64,000 nt of DNA, taken from the NCBI RefSeq assembly GCF_002572525.1, contig NZ_PDBS01000001.1, positions 1,674,001 to 1,738,000 of the forward strand. Direction: 5' to 3'. The position numbers were made by a program, and so were the translations under genes. This DNA comes from Natrinema sp. CBA1119 (GTDB lineage: Archaea; Halobacteriota; Halobacteria; Halobacteriales; Natrialbaceae). Shown one piece after another: positions 1 to 10,558 of the stretch (positions are counted from its first letter, which is position 1; each line of letters begins with the position of its first letter). Below the pieces are notes generated by a model that was not told the origin of the DNA, made no database searches, and saw nothing but the letters and a program-made list of their open reading frames with translations.

Positions 1-349
1 CGACGTGGTAGAGCGCACCGGTCGTCGCCGCGGCGCGAAAGCGGAGGGTGCGACCGCGCCTCTCGATCCGCTTCGTGATGCCGGCTGCGTAGTAGCACAG
101 GTTCGTGACCGTCTCGAGGTCCGGCTGGCGCGCTCGAGTCGGATCGCCGTCGGGTGTTGGCTCCGCGATTGCCGCGAGCGCGGGTTGTTGGGGCGGGCGA
201 ATTCGGTCGGCGAGCGCTTTCGAGGGCAGGTCGATGTACTCCTTGTACGGCCGCGGTTTGTTGTCGAAGTTCAGGCCGCGACCGCCCTCGCGAACGCTTT
301 CGGGCGAGTGTTTCGTCCGCTCGTGGTAGTCGATCGCCCCGGTTGGCAT
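1..349 (-). CDS. SagB/ThcOx-type dehydrogenase (nitroreductase fold), N-terminal part
   Basis: The reading frame is open on the minus strand from an ATG at 347-349 to the window edge, so the C-terminal part lies outside. The N-terminus carries YHERTKHSPESVR followed by GGRGLNFDNKPRPYK and a DLP motif, as I recognise in haloarchaeal SagB-type FMN-dependent dehydrogenases. These oxidoreductases belong to the nitroreductase superfamily; the FMN-binding core would be in the missing part. The gene is divergent from the MutS-like gene with an 80-nt gap. The substrate cannot be told from sequence. Confidence 0.75.
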   Translation of the reverse strand, partial: MPTGAIDYHERTKHSPESVREGGRGLNFDNKPRPYKEYIDLPSKALADRIRPPQQPALAAIAEPTPDGDPTRARQPDLETVTNLCYYAAGITKRIERRGRTLRFRAAATTGALYHV

Positions 350-429
350 GCGCCGAGCTACCACGCCGGCGCGGAAAAACCCGGGCAGGAACTTTTTCCT
401 CGCTCCGGTTTGTTACACCGCTCGAGAAC

Positions 430-2577
430 ATGGACCTCGAGTCGATTCCGGGCGTCGGCGAGAAGACCGCCCGAGCGCTGTCCGCGCTCGACGATCCCGA
501 GCGCGCGCTCCGGGCGGGCGACGTGGAAGCGATCGCGACCGCCCCGGGGATCTCCCAGGGGCGGGCCGCCCGCATCGCGCGCGGTGCGATCCGACTCGAG
601 CACGACGATCCCGGCGGGTTCCTCGCGACCGATCGCGCCCGCGAGGTCTATCGAGAGCTCCTCGGCCTGCTCGAGGAGCGCACGGTCACGGACTACGCCG
701 CCCGGCGACTCGAGACGATCTATCCGAGCCCGCGGCGCTCGCGCATCGCGGAGGTCCAGGAGTTCTCCCGCGAGGCGCTCGAATGCGACCCTGACCCCGC
801 GGTGCTCGACGCGCTCGAGGGGGTCCAACCCCTTCGAGAGCCGGGCGACGTGCGGGTCCGCGAGCGCTGTCTGGCGACGACCGACGCCGAGCGCTACAGC
901 GAGGCGCGCGAGGCGATCCCGGAGCTCTCCGTCGAGATCGTCGAGGACGCACAGGGACTGGCCGAACTCGCTCGCGGATACGCGACGGTGATCGCCCTCG
1001 ACGAGTCCTTCGCCGGCGTCACGCTCGAGGGCGACGTGCAGGTCCGTCCCGACGCCCTCGAGAACCCGGCTGAAGTCGTCCCCGAGCGGCCGCTGGCCTT
1101 CTTCGCGCGCAATCGGGACCGCCTGCAGGCGGCCGTCGCGGTCCATCGGGCCGCCGACCTCGAGCCGCCCTGCGATCTCTCGGCCCTCGAGGACGGCCTC
1201 TCGCGGCTGGCCGAGGACGGCACGGTCGCGGGCGACGACGAACTTGACCGGCTGACGACGGCGGTCGACGATCTCGATGCGGCGGCGAGCGCGGCCGAGA
1301 GCGTCGCAAACGACCACCTTCGGGAGGCGATCCGCGAACAGGACGTGACGATCGAGGGCTCGGACCTGCTCTCGCTGGTCGAACGCGGGGCCGGCGTCGA
1401 CTCTCTCCTCTCGCGGGAACTTGCGGACGAGTACGCCGCGGCGGTCGAGGCGGCCCGAGACCACCTCGTCGACGCGCTCGATCTCGATCAGGGCGAAGCC
1501 GAAATAGCGCGCCGCGCGTTCAGCGACGAACCCACGTTTCCGGTCGAGCGCGACGAGGACGTCATCGGTCGGTTACGCGAGGAGCTGACGGCGGCCAAGG
1601 ACCGCCGCGCGGGCAAACTGAAGCGCGAGCTCGCGGCCGATCTCGCCGACCAGCGCGACGGTGCCCGTCAGCTCGTCCGGGACGCCCTCGAGCTAGACGT
1701 CGAACTCGCGATCGCCCGCTTCGCCGAGGAGTACGAGTGCGTGATGCCCGAATTTGCTGATAGCGAGGCGCTACGCGCCTCGGAAGCGAGTAGCGCGGAA
1801 CGAAGTTCCGCGGACAGTCGAGCGGCTTCCGAACCGCCGCGAGACGACGGTGAAACCGCGAGCAAAAGCGTTGCCGAGGTCGGCTTCGCGATCGAGGGCG
1901 GCCGCTCGCCCCTGCTCGACGAGCCGCTCGAGTCGATCGATCCCGTCGATTACGAGGTCTCGGGCGTGGCGCTCCTCTCGGGGGTCAACAGCGGCGGGAA
2001 GACCTCCACGCTGGATCTGGTCGCGAGCGTCGTCGTGCTGGCCCACATGGGGCTCCCCGTTCCCGCCGAGCGCGTTCGCTTGCGGCGGTTCGACGATCTG
2101 CACTACCACGCCAAGACCCAGGGGACGCTGGACGCGGGTGCGTTCGAATCCACCGTCCGGGAGTTCGCGGATCTCGCACAGGGCGGCGAGGGCTCGCTCG
2201 TGTTAGTCGACGAACTCGAGAGCATCACCGAACCCGGGGCGTCGGCGAAGATCATCGCCGGGATTCTGGAGGCCCTCTCGGCAAACGGCGCGACGGCCGT
2301 CTTCGTCTCTCATCTGGCCGGCGAGATCCGCGAGATGGCCGACTACGACGTGACCGTCGACGGCATCGAAGCCGTCGGGCTCGTGGACGGGGCACTCGAG
2401 GTCAACCGCTCGCCGGTCAAGGACCATCTGGCACGGTCGACGCCGGAGCTAATCGTCGAGAAACTCGCCGGCGAGGCCCGGGACGACGCGGTCGCGACCA
2501 ACGGCGGCGCGCCCGCAGACAGCGAGGGCGACCCGGCACCCGTGTTCTACGATCGACTCCTCGAGAAGTTCGAGTAG
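430..2577 (+). CDS. MutS-family ATPase with N-terminal helix-hairpin-helix
   Basis: 715 aa. Residues 1-60 hold two helix-hairpin-helix elements (IPGVGEKTA and APGISQGRA), suggesting DNA binding. A long helical lever region follows. The C-terminal MutS ATPase has Walker A GVNSGGKTS near residue 518, Walker B LVLVDELES near 590 and a downstream FVSH motif. The architecture fits archaeal MutS5-like proteins rather than canonical mismatch-recognising MutS, because no N-terminal mismatch-binding domain is seen. ATG 430 is chosen because it begins directly with the HhH; the open frame upstream is divergent-promoter DNA. A low-complexity Ser/Ala/Arg-rich segment around residues 445-475 is encoded by perfect DNA palindromes (see findings). 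The exact pathway is unknown. Confidence 0.85.
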   Translation: MDLESIPGVGEKTARALSALDDPERALRAGDVEAIATAPGISQGRAARIARGAIRLEHDDPGGFLATDRAREVYRELLGLLEERTVTDYAARRLETIYPSPRRSRIAEVQEFSREALECDPDPAVLDALEGVQPLREPGDVRVRERCLATTDAERYSEAREAIPELSVEIVEDAQGLAELARGYATVIALDESFAGVTLEGDVQVRPDALENPAEVVPERPLAFFARNRDRLQAAVAVHRAADLEPPCDLSALEDGLSRLAEDGTVAGDDELDRLTTAVDDLDAAASAAESVANDHLREAIREQDVTIEGSDLLSLVERGAGVDSLLSRELADEYAAAVEAARDHLVDALDLDQGEAEIARRAFSDEPTFPVERDEDVIGRLREELTAAKDRRAGKLKRELAADLADQRDGARQLVRDALELDVELAIARFAEEYECVMPEFADSEALRASEASSAERSSADSRAASEPPRDDGETASKSVAEVGFAIEGGRSPLLDEPLESIDPVDYEVSGVALLSGVNSGGKTSTLDLVASVVVLAHMGLPVPAERVRLRRFDDLHYHAKTQGTLDAGAFESTVREFADLAQGGEGSLVLVDELESITEPGASAKIIAGILEALSANGATAVFVSHLAGEIREMADYDVTVDGIEAVGLVDGALEVNRSPVKDHLARSTPELIVEKLAGEARDDAVATNGGAPADSEGDPAPVFYDRLLEKFE
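1764..1831. repeat. Palindrome cluster inside the mutS-like coding sequence
   Basis: Two perfect 8-bp-stem, 3-nt-loop hairpins lie in frame: CGAGGCGC-TAC-GCGCCTCG at 1764-1782 and CGCGGAAC-GAA-GTTCCGCG at 1794-1812. An outer pairing CGGAAGC (1781-1787) with GCTTCCG (1825-1831) surrounds the second. The first hairpin is identical, in coding-strand orientation, to one inside leuS (44419-44437). Confidence 0.85.
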
Positions 2578-2689
2578 TCTCCGTCCGTGCTTCCCGGTGG
2601 CCGGACTGGTCGCAACCGACACCAGTCGCCGCGTTGCACCGGGGTATGCAAGTATAATATCTACCACTGCCGGCCGACTGTGCTACACT

Positions 2690-2857
2690 ATGCCATACCA
2701 GTTCCAGTGTCCCAGGGATGGGTGTTCTTTCGAACTCCGCTGTGACGCCGATCACGAGGCCGCACGACTCGCGCGAGCCCACGCCCGCGTCGCACATCGC
2801 GACCGAATTCCCCCGGCGGATCTCGATCGCTGGCTCGAGCGAATCGAGGCGGCCTGA
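2690..2857 (+). CDS. DUF1059-like small protein
   Basis: 55 aa starting MPYQFQCPRDGCSFELR, with a CPRDGC cysteine pair and a C-terminal helix containing DHEAARLARAHARVAH. This matches the compact DUF1059 pattern common in haloarchaea. The function of the family is not established. The ATG at 2690 is preferred over the upstream in-frame ATG at 2597 because homologous proteins begin at the zinc-knuckle-like motif and a TATA-like AAGTATAATAT lies at 2650-2660, between the two. It is followed 60 nt later by orc1/cdc6. Confidence 0.75.
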   Translation: MPYQFQCPRDGCSFELRCDADHEAARLARAHARVAHRDRIPPADLDRWLERIEAA

Positions 2858-2917
2858 CGCCGCTCGAGCCGAGAATTCGGCAAACATCTAAGTAGCTTCG
2901 ACAGCGTGGTGAAAGTG

Positions 2918-4048
2918 ATGGCAGACGACCCCGAAGAGGGGATGTTGTCGTGGGACGAATCCGTGTTCAAGAACGAGCACGTCTTCGAGATCGACTACGT
3001 CCCCGAGACGTTCAAGCACCGCGAGGGCCAGACCCAGAGCCTGACGTACGCGCTGCGCCCCGCGGTGCGGGGGTCGCGGCCGCTGAACGTCGTCGTTCGG
3101 GGACCGCCCGGGACGGGAAAGACGACGGCGATCCAGAAGCTGTTCGACGAGGTGGGGGCCCAGACGAGCGAGGTCCGCACGATCCGAGTCAACTGTCAGG
3201 TCAACGCGACCCGCTACTCGGTGTTCTCCCGACTCTTCGAGGGCACGTTCGACTACGAACCGCCCTCGTCGGGCATCTCCTTCAAGAAGCTGTTCGGCCA
3301 GATCGCCGAGAAGCTCGTCGAGGAGGACAAGGTGCTCGTCGTCGCCCTGGACGACATCAACTACCTCTTTTACGAAAACGAGGCCTCCGACGCGCTCTAC
3401 TCCCTGCTGCGGGCCCACGAGGAGTATCCCGGGGCGAAGATCGGCGTCGTCGTCGTCTCCTCCGACCCCGCCCTGGACGTCATCGACGAACTCGACTCCC
3501 GCGTGCAGAGCGTCTTCCGCCCGGAGGACGTCTACTTCCCGGTCTACGACCAGCCCGAGATCGTCGACATCCTCGAGGAGCGTGTCGAACGGGGCTTCAA
3601 CGACGGCGTCATCGCCCGGGACACCCTCGAGTACGTCGCGGAACTCACCGCCGAGAGCGGCGATCTCCGGGTCGGGATCGATCTGCTGCGACGGGCCGGA
3701 CTCAACGCCGAGATGCGGGCCAGCCGAACCGTCGAGCGACAGGACGTCGAGAACGCCTACGAGAAGTCGAAGTACATCAATCTCTCGCGCTCGCTGTCGG
3801 GACTGACCGACACCGAACGGGCGCTGCTTGAGGTCATCGCCGACCGCGACGGCGACCAGGCCGGCGAGGTCTACGAGGTCTTTCACGAGCGGACCGACCT
3901 CGGCTACACGCGCTACTCCGAAATCGTCAACAAACTCGACCAGCTCGGCCTGATCGACGCCGACTACGCGGACGTCGACGGGCGCGGCCGCTCGCGGTCG
4001 CTCACGCTCTCCTACGAAAAAGAGGCGGTACTCGACCGGCTCGAGTGA
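2918..4048 (+). CDS. orc1: Orc1/Cdc6-family replication initiator ATPase
   Basis: 376 aa AAA+ protein. Walker A GPPGTGKTT is at about 62-70, Walker B VVALDDIN at about 141-148, sensor-1 VVVSSDP follows, and the C-terminal third (about 300-376) looks like the winged-helix DNA-binding domain (DTERALLEVIADRDGDQ, YEVFHERTDLGYTRYSEIVNKL). The role is origin recognition and MCM loading, or an orphan paralogue; haloarchaea encode many. ATG 2918 (MADDPEEGML) is chosen over GTG 2906 because family members start this way. I see no origin-recognition-box array flanking it, so it may not sit at an active origin. Confidence 0.92.
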   Translation: MADDPEEGMLSWDESVFKNEHVFEIDYVPETFKHREGQTQSLTYALRPAVRGSRPLNVVVRGPPGTGKTTAIQKLFDEVGAQTSEVRTIRVNCQVNATRYSVFSRLFEGTFDYEPPSSGISFKKLFGQIAEKLVEEDKVLVVALDDINYLFYENEASDALYSLLRAHEEYPGAKIGVVVVSSDPALDVIDELDSRVQSVFRPEDVYFPVYDQPEIVDILEERVERGFNDGVIARDTLEYVAELTAESGDLRVGIDLLRRAGLNAEMRASRTVERQDVENAYEKSKYINLSRSLSGLTDTERALLEVIADRDGDQAGEVYEVFHERTDLGYTRYSEIVNKLDQLGLIDADYADVDGRGRSRSLTLSYEKEAVLDRLE

Positions 4049-4087
4049 TCTCGCCCGGACGCGGACGCCGAAACGACCGCTCGTTTT

Positions 4088-4375
4088 AGATGCCCCAGAG
4101 CAGCGCGATGCCGCCCGTCGTGACCACTGCCAGGAGGAGCTGTAGCGGCCCGCCGCCTCGCAGGAAGTCGGTGAACTTGTAGCCGCCGGGGCCGTAGACC
4201 ATCAGATTCGTCTGATGCTTCTGCGTTACGGCTCGGACGGCTTCGTCGGAACCCTGATCCCCCGCGAGGCGATCGACCGCGGACTGGATCAGACGCTGTT
4301 CCGAAATCGCCGGCGTCGGCGGCTTCTTCGACGAGGCGCCGCCGGACGAGACGCTACCGGTGAGTCCACTACTCT
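4088..4375 (-). pseudogene. C-terminal remnant of an SLC13-type transporter
   Basis: The minus-strand frame ends at a TAA (4086-4088) and reads TNLMVYGPGGYKFTDFLR, then GGGPLQLLLAVV and ALLWGI, which is the typical last transmembrane segment of SLC13/DASS sodium-coupled anion transporters. Only about 40 recognisable residues remain. Upstream the frame continues into non-transporter sequence and meets a TAG at about 4376. Most of the normally 500-600 aa protein is missing and there is no credible start, so it is called a remnant. Confidence 0.6.
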
Positions 4376-4647
4376 AGTGAGGTGCGACGCTCGATCCTCG
4401 AGACCGGATCTCCGGCGCTCTCATTGACTCGATCGATCGAGGACGAGGCCGAGGATCTGACCGCACAGTTGCCAAGAAATCTGAGCCGGCACCGCACCGA
4501 GGGCGAGTCAGGTCGCCAATTCTCCGAGGAGTTGCTCGCGGAGACGGACGCGGACGTCGACGTCGGGGATCGAACGCCGGGAGAATACTGACCGCCGCGG
4601 TTTCGTTCGTCGGGTTCGCTCGTCGATTTCGCCCGTTTGGTCCGTTC
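4376..4647. other. Gene-poor stretch between transporter remnant and UvrB neighbourhood
   Basis: Together with the transporter remnant this makes about 600 nt with no convincing intact gene. A 69-codon plus-strand frame (4382-4591, MRRSILETGSP...) has haloarchaeal-like acidic composition at its end but no recognisable family and no clear promoter. It could be a small hypothetical protein or the tail of a decayed gene. Confidence 0.35.
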
Positions 4648-4917
4648 TCAGGCCTGATAGAGCGTCTCGCGATAGTCTTCGGTCGTCTCGATGGCCGACT
4701 CGAGCTTGTCTTCCGTATTGCCGTCCGCCTGCTCGCGGGCCTGGCGAAGCGTATTGAGCCGTTCATCGAGGACGGCGTGATCGGGCGCGGTATCGCTCGT
4801 CACGTAGTCGGCGAACGCGTCCGTCGTTTCGCGGATGTTCTCGCGGACGTCGTCGCTGTCCGCCGACTTTGCGGCCTCCTCGAGGTCGTCGCGGGCCTGC
4901 TGGAGTTGGTCGGTCAT
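4648..4917 (-). CDS. Small acidic helical haloarchaeal protein (DUF7553-like)
   Basis: 89 aa, starting [20 protein letters not shown]. It is almost entirely helical and acidic, with heptad-like spacing suggesting a short coiled coil, and ends in [14 protein letters not shown] recognise it as one of the small haloarchaeal families of unknown function (probably DUF7553). The start at 4917 is chosen because residues upstream of MTDQL have non-acidic composition. It is convergent with nothing nearby and divergent from uvrB. Confidence 0.65.
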   Translation of the reverse strand: MTDQLQQARDDLEEAAKSADSDDVRENIRETTDAFADYVTSDTAPDHAVLDERLNTLRQAREQADGNTEDKLESAIETTEDYRETLYQA

Positions 4918-5137
4918 GTCCGAATTCAGCACGAGCCGATGCATAACGGTTGGGCGAGCAGTGGCCACGTTCGGCTGCAGTCGGAGCGCTGTTCGGCTGC
5001 GGACGGGGTCCCGTTCGAAGTCCGCTCTTTCAGTTCCGAGTCGCTCGAGATCGTCGGCACGAATACTCGAGCGAAGTTCTCACCGCTGCTCTCACAGATG
5101 CGAGCGCGTCAAGTGGCTCGAGCCCCTGACTCCGATA

Positions 5138-7192
<2,055 letters not shown>

Positions 7193-7377
7193 CTGGATTC
7201 CGTCTGCGCCAATCAGAGCGCCGAACTGTGGATATTCACTGTGATCGTCCAGCTGCCGGTGTTCGCCGACAAAACAATTTTCATAGTATTATTATTTGGG
7301 TAAAATTTACATCCCAGAAAAATAATATGTATTTGAAGTCGGTCACAACGACTTCAGACAAGACGGTGTTCAGGAAG

Positions 7378-8226
7378 ATGGACGAGCAATCGAAACCAGA
7401 CGGAACGGAACAAAGCGCTAACCAACAGTCGTCATCGCGAAACGAGCACGGAACGACGTCAAGACGCGGGCTTCTCCGGAAAAGTGGTGCGGGAGCGGTT
7501 GCCCTCACCGGGTTTGCCGCGGCGACGACTTCGGCTGAAGCACAGACACACGGATACTCAGTTGGTAATGCAGAGTATGGCGGCAGTTGGGACTCAATTC
7601 ACGTGTCCATCGTGGACATGTGCAATTCGAGTGCCAAGTCCCGTGAGTGTCGAGACGGCGTGTACACTGGTCTGAAGCAGTTGTACAATAGATTCGACTG
7701 GTTCAAAGGATTCTGGATCGAGTACAACGAGACTGACGTCACCTACACTGGGCCGAACGATTCGAGCGCCATTGGTGATCGGCTCTCCGACGAGGGCTTT
7801 GATGAAGATATTCACTACCACGTGATCAACAACTCGTTCGACGGATCGACCCACAACAGAGGAGGGAACGCTTGGAACAGCGATCGCCGTGAAATATCGG
7901 CTGTCTCGTACGAATCGACGTTTTGGCACGCCCCGAATATGATCAATCGAGGGTTACATCAGTTTATCCATATGTATATCGGCGGTAACGAGGCCCAGAG
8001 TCGCGCCGATGGTGACCTGAACGACTACGAGGCACAACACGCGCTGGGAACGAGCATTCGGGGCGTTCGATCGGTGATGGCTGACCGAAACGCGTACTCT
8101 GATTTAGCACAATGTGGGAATTGTTCGGGAAGTAGCTCAGGGAGCGCACCGCAAGGGCGAAACGATATCTACTTCTCGAACTGTGCGGAGTTCGCCTTCC
8201 GAGAGTCTGCGTACGCAGAAAGATAA
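7378..8226 (+). CDS. Tat-exported protein with zincin-like HQxxH motif
   Basis: 282 aa. The N-terminus has SRRGLLRKSGAGAVALTGFA with the twin arginines near residue 29 and an A-x-A-like end (TSAEAQ), so it should be exported folded by Tat. The mature part contains GLHQFIHMYIGG and cysteines near the C-terminus (QCGNC, NCAEF). HQFIH resembles the HExxH zinc-protease helix with Gln for Glu, so it may be an inactive or unrelated fold. An alternative start at 7327 adds 17 residues. Base composition is less GC-rich than neighbours and it opens an accessory island. The family is not recognised. Confidence 0.65.
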   Translation: MDEQSKPDGTEQSANQQSSSRNEHGTTSRRGLLRKSGAGAVALTGFAAATTSAEAQTHGYSVGNAEYGGSWDSIHVSIVDMCNSSAKSRECRDGVYTGLKQLYNRFDWFKGFWIEYNETDVTYTGPNDSSAIGDRLSDEGFDEDIHYHVINNSFDGSTHNRGGNAWNSDRREISAVSYESTFWHAPNMINRGLHQFIHMYIGGNEAQSRADGDLNDYEAQHALGTSIRGVRSVMADRNAYSDLAQCGNCSGSSSGSAPQGRNDIYFSNCAEFAFRESAYAER

Positions 8227-8441
8227 CCTATTTGAAATTTCGACTCCCACCAGACATTTCCACTATTTGGCTCTGGTGAATCGATAGACAGCGTCGAGTT
8301 GATCCGTTACAACTAGGGAGTTGAAGCGGGAAACGGCGGATGCTTCATGTCCAAAATTCCCCGCTTCACTGGGAGGGTAGTAACGTTGGCTAAAAGTATA
8401 GAAGATGGAAGCGAACCAAGAAACGACATCAACTGCTAGCA
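8227..8441. other. Intergenic AT-rich spacer before toxin-array remnant
   Basis: 215 nt with no frame of coding character. It separates the Tat-exported protein from the decayed toxin/immunity array. I see no clear TATA or hairpin. Confidence 0.4.
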
Positions 8442-8552
8442 ATGAAGGAAAAAGCACGGAACCTTTCAAAAGAAGCTAGATATCTCCGCCAATCTGGTAA
8501 TCTCACTGAAGCAGCCGGCAGGTGGACTCCACGGAGCGTCTACCGCCTATGA
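8442..8552 (+). pseudogene. N-terminal fragment resembling the downstream immunity-like protein
   Basis: 36 codons (MKEKARNLSKEARYLRQSGN, then LTEAAGRW) and then a stop. The pattern resembles the start of the intact protein at 9306 (REQASEHRANGAFAQAGHYY), both looking like the first helices of a TPR-like fold. The frame then changes: homology-like sequence continues in another frame toward the toxin fragment. It is interpreted as a broken immunity-type gene fused to the next cassette. Confidence 0.45.
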
Positions 8553-9294
8553 GGTAGCCGCTACAAAGTACTCGAGTGCTGCGGTCGTTGCCAGCGATGC
8601 TGTCGCCGCCGGCGGGTATGCCGTGTAGGCCGAGACGACCGGCTCCGCAGCCGGCGAGGCCAGCCAACGAGCGTACGTTCAGTCCGTTCCGGTCACCGAA
8701 CCACTGTGGCAGGAAGAGGTCGACGGCCTCGAGATCACGCTCCCAAGTGGGGCTGTCTACGAACACGAGATCCACGATGGGCACGAGCGCAAGCACGGGT
8801 GGGAGCAGATCAAAGAACTCCCGGGAATCAATCAACACGAGGATGTCCGTGAGATCGTTCGTGCGCCGAACGCGATCGAGGAAGACGGTCGCTATGACCT
8901 GATTATCGGCGATAACCCGGGTGGAGACGGGCAAATCATTCTGCGCGTGCTCGAGGGGATGATCATCAGTGCGTCGGCTTACGACACTGTCGAAGATCCA
9001 CTCGGCCGCGAGGTGTACATTGACAAGGACGAAGAACATGCGATTCGAGAGGGAAAAGAGATAACCTACGAGGAATTAGTCAATGCAAGTGAGAACGCTG
9101 ACGGAATTTGGGAAGGATCGGAACTAGACTTCTATGTAAAACAGATGGATGATGGAACGTGGTGGATAATCAAGGTATATACACTAGGCGGGGTAATATA
9201 TGAGGTGAGTACCGTAATATATGCAGAGACGCGATCGGATGTGGATGAATATCTAGAAAATGATATCAACGATATACTGCGCAAAATATACTAG
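8524..9294 (+). pseudogene. Polymorphic-toxin C-terminal cassette 1, interrupted by TAG
   Basis: One frame runs through this region, interrupted by an in-frame TAG at 8626-8628. Before the stop it reads TAYEVAATKYSSAAVVASDA, an Ala/Gly-rich segment; after it come LEITLPSGAVYEHEI and GHERKHGWEQI, then a variable tip containing HAIREGKEITYEEL and an alternating beta-rich end (GTWWIIKVY, YEVSTVIYAET). The last 115 codons could still be translated from a GTG at 8947. The LEI-LPSGAVYE segment recurs in cassette 2 at 10258. Known polymorphic toxins combine a conserved pre-toxin part with a variable nuclease tip followed by an immunity gene, which is what is seen here. Confidence 0.5.
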
Positions 9295-9305
9295 TTAACA
9301 ATATA

Positions 9306-9917
9306 ATGTCGTTTGAGAGTTACAGGGTGTACAGAGAACAAGCAAGTGAGCATCGAGCGAATGGAGCGTTCGCCCAGGCGGGACACTATTATACTGCTGC
9401 TGCTCACGAGGCCCTCGGGCACGCAAATTATGCGAGCGAGTCGCTAGATCACGGACAGGTAAATACTGCACGCGGACTGCGATCGATGCTTGCTGCGGCA
9501 CTATGTTACCGGCTTGCAGAGACGATCAAACGGTGCCGTATGCGGTGTTCGCAGGGAATCCTCCTTGCAGAAGAAATTCGCGACTACACTGCGGCGTACG
9601 AACCCCAGCAGGGGATCATGTGGGAATATATTGGTGACTTCCGAGTGATTGCAGACCGTCAGGACTGGACGGATGCGTATGATATGGCAGCCAGCTATTA
9701 CGAAGGCTGTGACAACGTGATCGGCTGGATCGCCGAACCCGAATTTGAAATCAATATGTCATTCATGCTGACGGTTTCGGACGCTGTTGAACATGGTATT
9801 GATCAGCAAACAAAGAGTGAAATCACTGCGAGATCACTCGAGCGACGTATTGAGTACAAACGGAAACATTTCCAAGAAATCATCTCACAAGTAGTTTCTC
9901 AGGAAGAGTGGGCATAA
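9306..9917 (+). CDS. Putative immunity protein, TPR-like, of the toxin array
   Basis: 203 aa, ATG start 12 nt after the toxin cassette stop. It is wholly helical: paired helices with A/G/Y spacing (HRANGAFAQAGHYYTAAAHE, AALCYRLAETIKRC, WTDAYDMAASYYEGC) suggest tetratricopeptide-like repeats. It has no signal peptide, so it is cytoplasmic. Its position directly downstream of a toxin tip is that of a cognate immunity protein, and the next toxin-like fragment starts right after its stop codon. I do not recognise the family by name; the immunity role is inferred from context only. Confidence 0.55.
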   Translation: MSFESYRVYREQASEHRANGAFAQAGHYYTAAAHEALGHANYASESLDHGQVNTARGLRSMLAAALCYRLAETIKRCRMRCSQGILLAEEIRDYTAAYEPQQGIMWEYIGDFRVIADRQDWTDAYDMAASYYEGCDNVIGWIAEPEFEINMSFMLTVSDAVEHGIDQQTKSEITARSLERRIEYKRKHFQEIISQVVSQEEWA

Positions 9918-10446
9918 AATCTATCTCTCACCCGGTAGAAGTTCCAGTTACGGAGCGCTCATCGAAAAGCCCGACAAGGTCGAGATAACCGTCAGCGATC
10001 AGGCCGGTGCGGAGGCAGAATACGTGATCGACGTTTCGGGGAACAAACCCCGGGTCGTAGAGGCGTCGGTCGCTGTGGGTGCCGGGTTGGTCGCCACCCC
10101 GGAACCCGTTTCGAGCGGCACCGGTGGCATCATGATCACTACTGCCCTCGGCGGCGCAGCAGTTTACGGAATCGCCCAAGAGACCGTTCTTAATGATGGG
10201 AGCGACGTGACCACAGAGACGTTCAGCTCGAGCGTTAACATCGGTGCCGAGACTGAGGATGCATGGGAGACGCCGGATGACCTCGAGATCGCGCTCCTGA
10301 GCGGGGCCATCTATGAGCAGGATGGCTATGACCGCGGCTACGGTTGGGAGTACATTGATAAGACAACTTCGATCACGAAAACCGAAATTGGGAACGTGAT
10401 TGGGAACGCGGGAGAGTCGAAGATCATCGAAAGGATGGTGAAATAG
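9918..10446 (+). pseudogene. Polymorphic-toxin C-terminal cassette 2, lacking its 5' part
   Basis: Sequence with coding character begins immediately after the stop of the preceding gene, without a start codon (KIYLSPGRSSSYGALIEKPD), and runs to a TAG at 10444-10446. The nearest possible start is a GTG at 10024. It contains a hydrophobic glycine-rich segment (GGIMITTALGGAAVYGIA) and then DDLEIALLSGAIYEQDGY and GYGWEYIDK, which parallel LEITLPSGAVYE and KHGWEQI of cassette 1. The tip differs from cassette 1. This looks like an orphan toxin cassette, silent unless recombined onto a full-length toxin gene. Confidence 0.5.
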
Positions 10447-10558
10447 AATTCGAAACTATTGTGACTGCCCCGGTTACCGAGATTGAAGCTACCCCCATTT
10501 TGATACGGAGATTCCACTAATTGTCGTCGATATTTGCTGCGAGGATTCTGTACAAAAT

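Noticed and set aside
2697-2718. GTTCCAGTG...GGGATGGG resembling an origin recognition box beside orc1
   Set aside because: It lies inside the DUF1059 coding sequence, is a single partial match, and no further copies or AT-rich unwinding region are nearby.
4215-4427. 70-codon plus-strand frame over the SLC13 remnant
   Set aside because: It turns into an Arg-rich run (RNRRRRRLLRRGAAG), typical of shadow frames, and opposes the recognisable transporter tail.
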